NCBI GenBank assembly: GCA_032173965.1
Contig: CM063288.1
Span: 13,868,501 to 13,932,500 of the forward strand
Direction of reading: 5' to 3'
Length of the DNA: 64,000 nt
Source: Sitta carolinensis
Taxonomy: Eukaryota > Chordata > Aves > Passeriformes > Sittidae
Numbering within the stretch: the stretch's first letter is position 1; every line of letters begins with the position of its first letter. The position numbers and the translations under genes are program-made. The notes beneath the pieces are model-generated. The model worked only from the letters and a program-made list of their open reading frames with translations. It was not told the origin of the DNA and searched no databases. Positions 24,838 to 36,313 of this stretch are shown here, in pieces.

Positions 24838-26571
24838 CATCTCGGGCTGAGCAGCCAGCACTGCCAGGCAGGAGACTCTTCAGCCTTTAATTGCCTCCCT
24901 GTCAAATTCATCTGCTGTGGCTCAGAAAGTCACGAGTTTGGCACTGACTGGGGGACGAGCTTCCCAGAAGTCTGTATTTCACTTATCTGACATTTTTGGG
25001 GCAGCTGATACCATAGAGGGCAGCTGCCTTCCCCGGGCCCTGCTTACAGAGCCTCCAAGCCTGCACCCCAGCATACCCCAAGGCACCACCAGTGGAGCAG
25101 GGAAGGTGGATATTTTCTCCCTTCTTACACACTTGTGCACATAGAAACAATGTTCAGGCCAAAACATTACTCATGGCTCAAGGCATCATCTTCACCAGCT
25201 CAGAGTAATCTCCCAAAATCCAGCAGGTGTGTTGTCCCTGCAGAGCCTGGGTCAGTTGTACCCTGTACCACTGCACCAGCTATTTATAACAAAAAGCTTT
25301 TGGTCAAGTTAATTCAAGATGTGTCTTGATGTACTGTCATTTAAAAGCAGGACTATAACTTTACATAAAATCACTCTGGCAAGTGTATAATGCTGTGTTA
25401 AAATGCATTACCTTAAATCATATCCACTTACACACAGCACTGCAATGTTTGAATACATTAAATCTCTATTGCCTCAGTCTGGCAGCCTTCACTTCAGAGA
25501 GTGAAGATTGCACACATTTCCTTGCCAATTCTCCTAACAGGCAGTATTTGTGATTGTGGCTTATATCCACATGGGACTTGGAGACACCCCCTAGCCCCTT
25601 AATATCAAGAACTAAGGCCATAATATCTACTCAATTCCTGGGCAGGAGATTAAAGCCTCAATAGACAACCCAAAAGCTGTGTCTCTTTTCCAAAAGAGTG
25701 GACAGCAGGGTTCAAAGAACTTGCCCAAAGACAAAAGGAGGATCTTTCACAAAAACAGAAACAGCTAAATTCTCCTGGGCAGCCTGCCCAAGCCTTCCCC
25801 AGTGAGAAGCATTGCTGCAAATGCTTTTAGTCTCCAATATTTGGGGATAACTTCTCTTATTCATCCCATGAGAAGTCTTATATAAGGACAAAAAAGACAG
25901 ATTGATATTGAAAAGTTTGTCTCCTAAGTGAATAAACTGTTTAAATGTGATGACTATGGTTAGACATTTATTTGAACATTTAAATTACCTGCTCTTTAAG
26001 ATTTATGGTATGGCAAGGAAAGACAGGAACACAGACTGGAGAATGAAACAGAAGAGTAGGGATGCACAGCTTATCACAGTAAAATTTCCAGATATTTCTT
26101 AAAATTGACACTGTGGTGTTTTAACAGCAGCCAGAAACTAAACTCCAAATAAGCCACTCCCCTTCCTCAGAACCACTCTGGTAAGAGAGAATCAAAGGCA
26201 GACCATGTGAGTGGAGATCATTTACTGACAGAAAACAACAATGGAATAAGTGACATACATGGACAGCAGCAAAAAGTATATTAAAAAAAAGGTGCTTTAC
26301 AAACTAAAGGTGTTTGCCACCTCAACTTCATTCCATGTTGGCAATGGGACAGACAGGACGGTGGCTGTTCCCTGCATTATTCTCCCCTTCCCTGAGCCCA
26401 AGACAATGGAAAACAAGGATGTACAAAGCCCCAGAACTGAGATTATCTGCATCTTTCTGCTGATTCTGACCACTCTGCTCCACTGTGCTGGGCTTGGGCA
26501 CTTTCCCGAGGGATGGGAAGGGACAGGCTGAGGCAGGAGAGGGACAGGGTCCCTGTGGCTGGTCCCAGCAA

Positions 26572-26585
26572 CCTCCTCGAGGAGG
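26572..26585. repeat. Perfect 14-base palindrome
   Basis: CCTCCTCGAGGAGG equals its own reverse complement. It lies in a locally GC-rich patch. No known operator is implied; a palindrome of this length is unusual but not improbable in 64 kb. Confidence 0.8.
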
Positions 26586-27496
26586 AGACATTAATGCCTC
26601 TCATAGCTCTAGATCAACATCTGAAACTGATTACGTTCCAGCATTTTGGTTCTGAAAATGTGTATCATCTCAGAAAATGCACAAATTAAACGCTTTTACT
26701 ATCTCAAAAGATTTTCTCTAAAATATTTCAAGGGGACTAATTATCAAAAGCCAACTTCATACAAATCAAGATGTTCATGTGGAAAACAAAATCTTGGCTC
26801 CCTGAAAACATTTCCTTTCCAATTCTGTTGGAGGTCAAGACTGAAAACACTTAGAAATAAATAAGGTAGCAAGAGCTGATGGGAGCAAAGAGGTTGCCCT
26901 CATAGATGCAAGAACAGCTCTTTCCTGTTTAAACAAATTTCTGATACAAATTGAAATGTTTGATCTGATTAAGTTCCATCTGCTTGACACCTCCCAGTTG
27001 TGCTGTGTGCTGGGGGACTGTGCAAGGTGAATGGTGTTCATCAAACTAAACAAAGGCTCTTTCACTCAGGCAGAACTCCTAATCCTGTGGGCTGATGGTT
27101 CCTGGCACCTTCAGATCCTATGACTATGATCAGACAACTGTGCTAAAATTGGAAGTTATAGAGTCTGTCCCAGAACAAAGAACATAGCTTGTTGGTTGTA
27201 CAATGTGACTGACTTAATGCTGCTGCAGGAACGTTAATACCTTACGGTTTTTGTGTTTCTGGGCTCTTTTTAATGTTAGCTCTGCAATCTTAATGGAACT
27301 GTAATGAACTCCTTTGCTAGACTGCATTTGCAATGCTATGCTACTAAATCTTTATTTCACACCTTATTACAGCCCTTGCTGCATGAATCTGCCCAAAGTC
27401 ATGAAGCACAAAGTGGTATTATTGTGCAGACAGTACAGCTTACCAAAAATGGCCTAAATAGTAGGGCTGATGGTGGGTGAATTACAATATTTGTCT

Positions 27497-27527
27497 TCAA
27501 ACAAACAAACAAACAGACAAACAAAGC
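27497..27527 (+). repeat. (CAAA)n microsatellite
   Basis: Tandem tetranucleotides CAAA/ACAA with one substitution to CAGA near the middle, about seven units. Confidence 0.9.
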
Positions 27528-28557
27528 CCACCCCACTGCCTCATTCTTGTACATGTTGGCATTTCCAAAAGGCTAATCGTTATTAACTTCATTTACAAGC
27601 AAAGTGTAGTTTTTGTTGTCCCCTCTGGTATGCAATTCTGTAAGACACCATCACCACAGAAGTGCAGCGGGCTTTTATCTATGTCTGCAGGCAACTCCTG
27701 AACTCAAAACAATCATCTCCAGGTCCCTCTCTGCCTCCACATGTCTTTCCAGGCCTGAAGACAGTCAGCACTCTGGAGACAGAAGTGCTAGTCTGGCTCC
27801 AAACTCAGCAGCGTACTGAGAAGACCAGCAAATCTGGACAAGTCTTGTGCTCCATCTCCAGGTGCACGGTCCCCAGTCCTGTGCTACCACTGCAACTGTG
27901 ACTCTGCAGTGGGATGGTTAAAGGACCTGATGGAAACTAACAGGAAAAAAAAGGTTGGACTGGTAACAGCCTAATCACAGGAGTATCAATGACAATTAAA
28001 GCCAGGGGGATCAACACAAGCATGACTTGTCTGTAGAGTGAAGTCAGCAGCCTTGGCACCACAGCCATCACAAAGGTACCCTACCTCTAAAAATACTATC
28101 AATTCTTCAGTTTTGGGAGCTTTAAAGGGAGGGAGGATGCTTAAAACTTCATGGGGTCCTTATTATTAAGCTTAGACCTCTGTAGAGGGTTACTTTAAAG
28201 GTACTCTGTCCTAGGCATGCTGCCTTAGGAAACTCCTACCAGTATCACTGCTGTGGCTTCTATCTGATAATAGGAATGGTCTGCATGTCACTCGGGTCAG
28301 ATAACCCCCCTCTAGATCCAGTGGGCATTCAGAAGTGCAGCAGGGCTCAATTTCCCACATCAATAGCCAATGCACTACTTTGGGTACAGGTTCCCATACA
28401 ATTGCATGAAACATTTTGTGCTCTTGTTGTAAGATTTCCCCACTCTCCTCACCAAATACAAATGATCTGTATATCATATTCAGGCACAAAATATTTTCAG
28501 TAAGAAATTCTGAGTTTCCAAATGCCTGGGATACCAGGGAACCCCACAGAAGGAATC

Positions 28558-28606
28558 CGTGGGTCTCTTTCAATTCAGTATATTCTATGATCCTATGATT
28601 CTATGA
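28558..28606 (+). mobile_element. CR1 LINE 3' terminus (fragment)
   Basis: The segment ends in three tandem copies of the CR1 terminal octamer (ATTCTATG, ATCCTATG, ATTCTATG), preceded by GGTCTCTTTCAATTCAGTAT, which resembles the last unique bases of CR1 3' untranslated regions. CR1 elements lack poly(A) and end in such short repeats, which serve as reverse-transcriptase recognition. Upstream sequence is too decayed for me to extend the match, so this is either a very 5'-truncated copy or an old one. Confidence 0.7.
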
Positions 28607-31600
28607 ATCTGGTGGTGCTGGCACTGTGGCAATGCAGGACTAATCCCATGAAATAGTTTAGAAATGGCCAAGGCAGAGCATAGAGCTGAAGAGAATTGAC
28701 AGAGGATGGCATCTCACACTCAATAGCAATGTGTCATAAATATGGTAATTTCTGAAATGCCTCCTTTTTTTTCCCTTGGGATGGTAGAATGTGAATGAAA
28801 ACCAGCCCTCACGTTCGATTAAAATTTTAAAGAGATACCATTGGGTATTGCTGGTGCAAAAATGAAGCTTTAGTTAAAAAGCATAAAACATGAAGGAAAA
28901 AATAAATTAAAAAAATCTCATAAGGATAGAAATGTGGTCTCTGTTCATTTAATTATTTGGAAGAGAGTGGAATTCATCACTGGATTTTTGTGCTGCTCTT
29001 TTTAAAACTAAATCTTTCTTAAGATGTAGATTCAAACATAACTCACTGCAGGTAAAAATGAGTTCTAAAAAATGAATGTGGTCTTGAAATAGAATAGAAC
29101 CTTATATCGAGGGAAAAGCAGCCATTACTTGAGACAAGTTCTATTCTTTCTGTGTAGAAATGAACACAAGCAATTTGTGGATAATTTCTATTTTTTTTTT
29201 TTAAATTTTTTTTTTTTCTTTCTGGGATTTTGTTTATCCAGCCAGCAGGAGTTTTAACAGATATGATCCACATTCATAAAATCCAGCCAGTCTCATAATA
29301 TTTTTGCAAATCAGCTCTACCCTGGATCTATGATAAGTATCACATTGTTGGGAGATGCTGAACAGAAATACAGTCATGCTGTCTAGCTATTCCATTTACA
29401 CACAGTAAATCCAGTTGAAAGCTCTAGATAGATTACACATGCTCCAGATAATCAGGACAAAAATATGGAAATTGTTTGGTAGCATCTCCAATTTAGAACT
29501 AGAGATTCTAGCAGCCCATGGTAGAGGTTATTTGTGATTTTTGGCTTTTTCTGTAACACCCTCATTTCTGGCCATCAAGTCACTTCTACTTACTAGAAGG
29601 AGAAAGAAAGAGATATGAAAATGAAATCTTCAAAACTAAAGGATTTTTTTTTATTTAATTACAAACATATTTCTTCCTTTAATACCATCTGATATATGTC
29701 ACAAATGATCTTTTTTTTGTTTTGAGTTGGTAAAACCCTGCATCCTTGCCCCTCATTTTATACAGTTTGCATTGTTGTTTTACAGGCAAGAAGTAGCATT
29801 AAATGTTTTTCAAACCTGCAGAAAGTCCTGGATTTTTAGTGTTTAAAAAAATCACTGTGGTGATGGATGAGTGGGCCATCTACCGGTGAAGAGATCAAAG
29901 CTCTGTGATAATTGCAATTTAGCGACAGAGGACAAAACAGAGGCACAGGAAACTTTGTGAAATGAGAATAAAGGGAAACATATTAAAGGAGCTAGTTAAT
30001 ATCTAGTTTCCTGGGTTTCTAATGAGTCAGCTTGGTGCAGGATGATGAATTACCTGCCAGCTTTGACTCTACAGATAGGCCGGCATCACACTGAAGTGAT
30101 ATTCATCCATGACAGGGAAGAGACAAGGTTTTTCTTAGGAAACTATTATTGCTGCTTTCGAAAGCAGTGGTGCTGTGGACATAAACCTGGGAAAGCTGAT
30201 TTGCATTTCACTATAGCAAAGACAACTCCTTTTCCAGCTTTGAAACAGTTATAAAGCATTGACTTCAAACTGACACATCAAGGAGACTATTGCAAGACGT
30301 CTCCATTATTAGTTCTGGAAAGAACAGTGGGATGGTAGCTTGAAGGGAGAGTGGATTTGGGTGCAAGCAATACTGTGTTATGGCGTGACATGAGCCACTC
30401 AAATCCCATCACTATGTTTTTTTCTCCTGTGTTGATACCAAGCACAAACTTTCCATTTTGCATTTCCATTCGCTTTGAATAGCTGCTTGATGCTTCTCAA
30501 AGACAAAAGCCACAAAGAGAAGGCCTCTGGGCAATTACCTATGAAATTCACATCCTCAGAGATTTGCTTCCAGACACCCATAAAGTCAGAGGTCCAGATA
30601 TAACTGCAAGCAAGTTTCCAATCATAGAAATTCACAAAGCAATAACAAAACTCATGTACATATTTCTGTTCCAAAACAGCGTTAATGTGGCAGACCTAGA
30701 TTCTAGTCCTTGTTGGTACAAATGTCACAAACACTACTCTGTTTTCAGAGTGTTCATAGCCTGGCCCTTCGTTCTTATTTCTCCCTACATTCCCTAACCT
30801 TATACTCATTTTTTCAGTTGAATATCTTCAGAGTGAATGCTCTTTTTATTATTATTTTTTCTCTAGCATTTCTCCAAGGATTGCCCAGAGGAAGAGCGAG
30901 GACTGAAATATTTATTTATGCAGATAAAACTGTTCTTCTAGCTGCTGTTAATGATGTTTGTTTCCATTTCTACTATCTTCTCTCCCAAAATGACATGTAC
31001 CATCACCTAGCTTAGTAATTTTCATCTCTCTCAATCTTAATAAAACTCCCTGTGTGTTAGCACATTTAATCCCCCTAATACCTTTAATGCATCTGACCCT
31101 GTCTATTCAACCTGGGTGTGAGCAGATTCTGGTTTTGGACTTATGAATGTCTTTGATAAATTTACACTCTAGATATTTAAAAATACTCCCCTCCCTTAGT
31201 AAGCATCCTGGTGATTAATCTGCAAATAGAATTAAGTTATTTTCAGCAGCTGGTGTTGGGCAAAAGGCAGAAATGTTGATATCGGAATGAGTCCACTTAT
31301 TATTTTAATTTAATCTGATCATGAACTTGCCCACATATAGTAGGAAGTAATACGTGTCTCACAATTTTGCTTGGGCTTATTATGCTCTTAGGCTTTGTCA
31401 GGCCATTTAATGTCAAAGGTTTGGCAATTTTGTTCTCTTCCCTACGAAACAACACAAAGGGATGCTGAATTGTCTGAAGGTTTTTCTTTGTGTTTGTTCT
31501 GGCAAAGTTCAAATTCTCACATAATAAAATCTTTCTGAACATAGAAGGGCTGAGCAAGTACTACTTTTCATGGTGTCTTTCAGAGACATTGAAAAGTTAA

Positions 31601-31800
31601 ATCTTAATATCCAGTATCTTAGAGCTCTGCAATACAAAGGCAGAGAGCCTGCAGATGTTCTGGAGCAGTGCATGGCTGACAGTCATGGGAGACCAGAGAA
31701 AGCATCCAGGAGTCTCTTTTTCTTAAATTCATCCTGTAAACCTAGAAACCGATACAATGAAATTTGCTCCATGAGGAGAAGGCTTTGTGATTTTACAGCA
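28607..31800. other. AT-rich non-coding stretch, no gene recognised
   Basis: No gene or RNA gene is recognisable. T runs at 29191-29202 and 29206-29217 are separated by AAA. Open frames up to about 100 codons (for example near 30710-31015) look like chance. The segment 31570-31800 just upstream of the CR1 tail holds a 90-codon open frame that runs into the CR1 sequence and is not a gene. Confidence 0.6.
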
Positions 31801-31873
31801 GACTCTGCTCTAAGCAGGAAGTTGGACTGGATGACCTACTGAGATCCCCTCCAGCTTGAAACATCCTTTCATA
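31801..31873 (+). mobile_element. CR1 LINE 3' end (fragment)
   Basis: GACTCTGCTCTAAGCAGGAA, then GTTGGACTGGATGACCT and GATCCCCTCCAGCTTGAA, follow the order of the conserved CR1 3' untranslated end (a GAGCAGG-type motif, a TTGGACTAGATGACCT-type motif, then a TCCCTTCCAACCT-type motif). The terminal octamer is degraded to ATCCTTTCAT. Older and more diverged than the 44.9 kb copy. Confidence 0.75.
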
Positions 31874-32022
31874 CTAAAGTTAATCTGTGCATTTATAGGG
31901 GAAATGAAAGAAAAAGAGATTAGCTAATGAATTTTGAGCACTCCTATTTTGACAATTCGCATACATAAACATGCACATATGCAGGATATCTGAGCAGTGC
32001 TGTGAGCAAACAGGTAGAATGG

Positions 32023-32062
32023 AAGTGCTCAAGCAAACAGCTTGGTCAAGTGCTCAAGCAAA
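32023..32062 (+). repeat. Short direct repeat, 15 bases, two copies
   Basis: AAGTGCTCAAGCAAA occurs at 32023-32037 and 32048-32062, identical, 25 bases apart. A local duplication of no evident function. Confidence 0.85.
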
Positions 32063-33305
32063 ATAGGACAAAATGGGAAAAGAAAAATCCTGAAAGTGTT
32101 GTGAAAGAGAGATTGTGGCAAAGCAATTAGGATTCTTGCCTTGCAATTGACAAGCGGTCAAGAACATGGGAGGAGGCTGGAAGCTGTTAGAAAAGAGGTT
32201 GTAGCCAAAAGTCAAAGCTTATTCTGTGCCCACCTGTTCTGGAGCAGCACAAATGTCTCTGCGTAAAGATGTTAAAATGGGTGCTTAAGCACATCAGTGT
32301 TGTAAGGATTTCTTCAAGCATAATCATAGCTTCCCTTCTAAACAAAACCTGCCCACCAGTTTTCTTTCTCTTTTCCAAGTACAGGAAAGCCTGTCACGGA
32401 CAGACATTTGTCATGTCATGGCTTTGGAAATGAAACAAAACTTTCCATTGCCCGTTGAGAACTCATTTCTACTTTCCTGGATTTGTGGTCTACTCAGGCT
32501 TGCCAAGGACCTTTCTTCAGCTGTTAGGGGGGTTTGCAGGCATTTTCTTTGCTTTACCTCTGTTTAAATAGACAGGGAGTATAAAGTGGTTTTAAGTGCA
32601 GAATAGCTGCATTTTCATTTTTGTATAAGACATATTTTTGTCCATTCACTGTGTGTTGGTTTCACTTACATACAGCTTGGTCAGGGTGCTGAACCACCAG
32701 GAGGCTGTTCCCACCTCTGTCAATTTTGTATTCAATACGCTCAAAGATTAACTAATATTTAATGACCAAACCTACTTCTTTGTCTTACACAAGCTCCAGA
32801 TTGAAATCTGGGCCAATTTTCACCAAAAAAAGAGTAGAAGATGGAGAAGAACTTATCAGAAAGCAGTTTATCAGTGGGTTGTTTGGGGCAGAATATTTGA
32901 CAGTCCAGAAGGCTTTTTAAATTAAAATCCATTTTCTGAAAACAGATTTTGCATGCTATGTGTTAAATAAATCCAGATTGGATAAAAACAACACCATCTC
33001 CAGATTATTTTTTTTCTTTCAGCAATTTATTAAGCTGTAAACCCTAAATATCTTAATAAAAATACAGAAGTACAAAAAAACCTCTTTGTGGTTCATCTTT
33101 TATTCAAGAGAATTGCTAAATATGAGGCATCCCCTTTAGGGCAAAAAAATGCCACTTCTATTTCATACTGTACTTATTTCTCTAATGTCTCCTAAATGAT
33201 TATTTGCCAAAAAGCATATTACAGGACCATCATTTCTCCTTCTACCTCCCAGCACAAAGGCTGTTTCTGCTCCTCAGCAATAAGAGATCTGCTGCCTCTT
33301 CCCAT

Positions 33306-33368
33306 CTTTTCTTTTTTCTTTTTTCTTTTTTTTAATTTTTTTTTTGTGTGTGTGTGTGTGTATGTGTG
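33306..33368 (+). repeat. Pyrimidine tract joined to (GT)n microsatellite
   Basis: A T-rich tract with regularly spaced C (33306-33345) runs directly into about ten GT dinucleotides, interrupted once by TATG. Alternating GT can adopt Z-DNA, and the junction is likely length-polymorphic. Confidence 0.9.
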
Positions 33369-34135
33369 CACTGGCAATTCAATCTGCATTATAAACAGCA
33401 ACTCTACATGCCAAGCAAGATGCTGTGCAACCTTAGCCCCATGCTCTTTCAGAACAGCATTCCCAGAGGAGAGGCTTTACAGGTTATTAGTAGCATCCAC
33501 AGAAATGGCAACAGATATCCCTGTTCCTTCCTATGTATTATTCATAAGGCTGCAGATTTGTCATGATAATTCATTGGGTAAATCAAAGACTCCTTTCACT
33601 GGGTCCTGGAATCTGTGGACCTTGGGGAGAATAGCAAGTTGTGGACATTGCACAATACGTGTCCAACTTTTAAGTAACACTCCAAGTTGAAAGGAATGTG
33701 CACTTGAGTTTCTCTCCTTAAAGACAACACAAATAAGAATGAAAAAAGACTCTGCATGTCAAAGACTATTTATTCTGATTTTGTAATTTGAATAATCATC
33801 TGTTGGAGAACAAACTGAAGACTATGAAGATGTCAGAGGAAATAGTAGGTGATAACTTCCCTTTATTATTGGACTAGGGTGTAGCTCAGTCATGGTAAGG
33901 AATTGCATCAGATCCCATTTGCCAAATCATCAAGAACTGACTTTTCTGAAGACTGAGGTGCTTTTGAACTGAGCATCTAAATTCCTTGTGTTCTCTTGAA
34001 CTTCCTTGGCCACAGTAAATTGAAACATAATTTTAAAACTTCAACTGTTCAGGTAAATGGAAGGGGATAGTATACATACTTTTATCTCAAAATAAGAAAA
34101 CAGAATGAAAACAGCATGCAAAAGGAAAAGGAAAG

Positions 34136-34168
34136 CATACGTATATGTAAGAAAAATATATACGTATG
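34136..34168. repeat. Perfect AT-rich inverted repeat (11-base arms, 11-base loop)
   Basis: CATACGTATAT at 34136-34146 is the exact reverse complement of ATATACGTATG at 34158-34168. Each arm also contains the palindrome TACGTA. The loop is 11 bases. The stem is AT-rich and would be a weak cruciform or hairpin. Confidence 0.85.
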
Positions 34169-36302
34169 AAATTTAGTGACATTATGAAATCAATGCACCT
34201 CCAGTGCTATCAGGTCTTGACCCCCAACCCATTTACATTTTTGTGCCCTGTGACATTAGAGACAGCAACTTAATGATGTGAATGTATTAGTTCTCTGTTC
34301 ATCTCCTAGATGCCACATGCAATTTCAGTCACCTGTTTGAAAGGGTCACAAAGAAACAGAGAGGAAGAGTAGAGGTACACAGATACTCAGAGGTTTGAAG
34401 TAGCTTCTTCAGAAAGCAAAATTAATAATCTCCAGCCTGGGAAAAGATGACTCAGGAGAATGGAGGAGAGTTCTATAAAATCACAAGTGGCACAGACAAG
34501 ACAAATGGCAAATAACGTATTTGGTATTTCCCAGCACGTGACAACCAGGGAAATGATCAGACAGTTGTTTCAGAGCAAACAGAAAAAAAGAGCTTTCTCA
34601 GTCAGACGTATTTGTGTGTGAATCTCTTTGAGGTGAAGATGTAAATAGATTCAAAAATAAATTAGGCAAATTCAGGGAGGAGAGGCCCATCAGGAGCTAT
34701 TGATACTGCTGATCAACTGAATTTTACAGCTCAAAAAGTCATACCGCACTTTCATGGATATTGAACAGATATATCAGAGGAAGGTATCTATATTCTAGTG
34801 CAAGAATTAAGGAGATTCAAATTGAAGTAGAAGGAGGTAAGCTCATAACAAATGCGTAGTTCCTCTAGGAGTGTGCTATCAGGTGGTGAAACTTAAGATG
34901 TTAGAGATAAAAACAGTTTCATTAAATTCAAGGGGAGAACAGAAAAACTAATGGAAGACAAGCTGATTGAGGAAGCCATTTATTAATAAATGCTTAAATA
35001 ATATTCGGTGTAGTTGTTTTACAAACTCCCTCTGTTCTTAATCACTACTTCTAGCCCCACTACTGAAGACAAACCCTGCAGGTTTTGACCCCCAACAGCT
35101 GCTCAGATGCTTGGAGTGGCCATGGGTCTGCAGTGCAGTGAGCCAGGGTGGGAGGGTTGGATTTGGTACTGAAAGGGTTTAAAGGGAGTTATATTCAGTG
35201 GTCAAACCACAGCACATTCCCCCTGTAAGTCAGCTCTCTGCATACACAATGCAGCTGCTTGTTCCTCTTGGGAGTCAACAAACCCTTCCAAAAAATGAGG
35301 CACAGAGCTCCTGCAGAACTAATAAAATGATAAGGTAGGGTTTTTTTAAGAATTAAATACATCACAAAGGCAAGTTATTAAGAAGCTATATCTTCTATAC
35401 AGCTTAGGATCAGATCCATAAAAATATTCAGCCTCCTTACTCTCATTGACCTCGGCAGTTACGAATCAAAATACGTCTGTAGCATGCTCTGGCCAACTAG
35501 GAGGAAAATAAAGTGATCTAGTAAATAGCAAAAGCAATAACTATACCTATATGAGAATGATCAATTCTGTTTTGTCAGACTTGGTCAGATCCTACTGAAT
35601 TATGATTTATTTCATTGCACTGCCTAGCAGTGAATATTCCAGGAACAGAAAGCTCAGGATTGACAAACAGTGCTCTGATTCTTCTCCCACATAACCTCTC
35701 CAAAAAGCAAGAGAGCGAAGCACAAAGGATTTCACGGAAATCTTGTAATGTAGCACTACTACTAAGAAACAAGAAATGCAAAAGGTAACAGGGATGAAAA
35801 TATTCTTGCGTCTGTGGTCAGATTTCCATCCTGGGCTTTGCTGGGAAAACCACCCAGTCAGATCCCTTGGGGGTGGCCATCACAAGGCACAGAGTTGGTC
35901 ATGGCTCCCCATACAGTTCTGCTCTGCTTAGTTCTAGTCCATGTTGTGGGCATTTTGGTGTCTTCCAAATTCCAGACTGAGGATTTTTCAACCCCTACAG
36001 AACAGATGGCCCCACAGATGGTCTTTGCTGCCCCAGATCAATGAGCTGGCACTCATCATCTTTTCCAAGAACAGGGTTTTCTCCTCAGATTCTTTGCGGG
36101 GGGATATTGCAGGAGGTGTTTGCTCTATACTGCCCGTAACAGTATGGAGCAAACCCCACAGCAGCTTGTCTGTGACAATAACCTGGATGCATTTCCTGGC
36201 TGATAAGTAGATGTTATCTTTCACATTCACAAGGTCTACATATTCAGCAGGGAAATCTTGGTCCTTAGGCTCTGAAATTATTCTGATTCCAAATATTTGG
36301 AA

Positions 36303-36313
36303 GGGGGGGGGGG
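36303..36313 (+). repeat. Poly(G) run
   Basis: Eleven consecutive G. One such run is too short for an intramolecular quadruplex with loops in the usual pattern, but it is slippage-prone. Confidence 0.9.

Larger units (their letters stand above)
12850..28557. other. AT-rich non-coding stretch, no gene recognised
   Basis: No gene, RNA gene or preserved transposon body is recognisable. The first 130 bases may be retroviral leader; I see no gag-, pol- or env-like reading after it. Moderately GC-rich patches at about 15540-16010 and 24850-25130 contain overlapping open frames on both strands without recognisable domains. A pyrimidine-rich domain occupies about 21280-22330. Simple tracts occur at 14447-14455 (nine C), 17367-17383 (seventeen A) and 27497-27527 ((CAAA)n). 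The stretch 24280-24560 is rich in ATTA/TAATTA motifs. Confidence 0.6.

Noticed and set aside
28211..28573. A 120-codon minus-strand open frame
   Set aside because: Its 5' part is read from the CR1 terminus at 28558 on the opposite strand, other frames overlap it, and no domain is recognisable.
32694..32707. CCACCAGGAGGCTG as a third CTCF motif
   Set aside because: Two core positions disagree (A at a G/T position and T at an A/G position), which is too weak to list.
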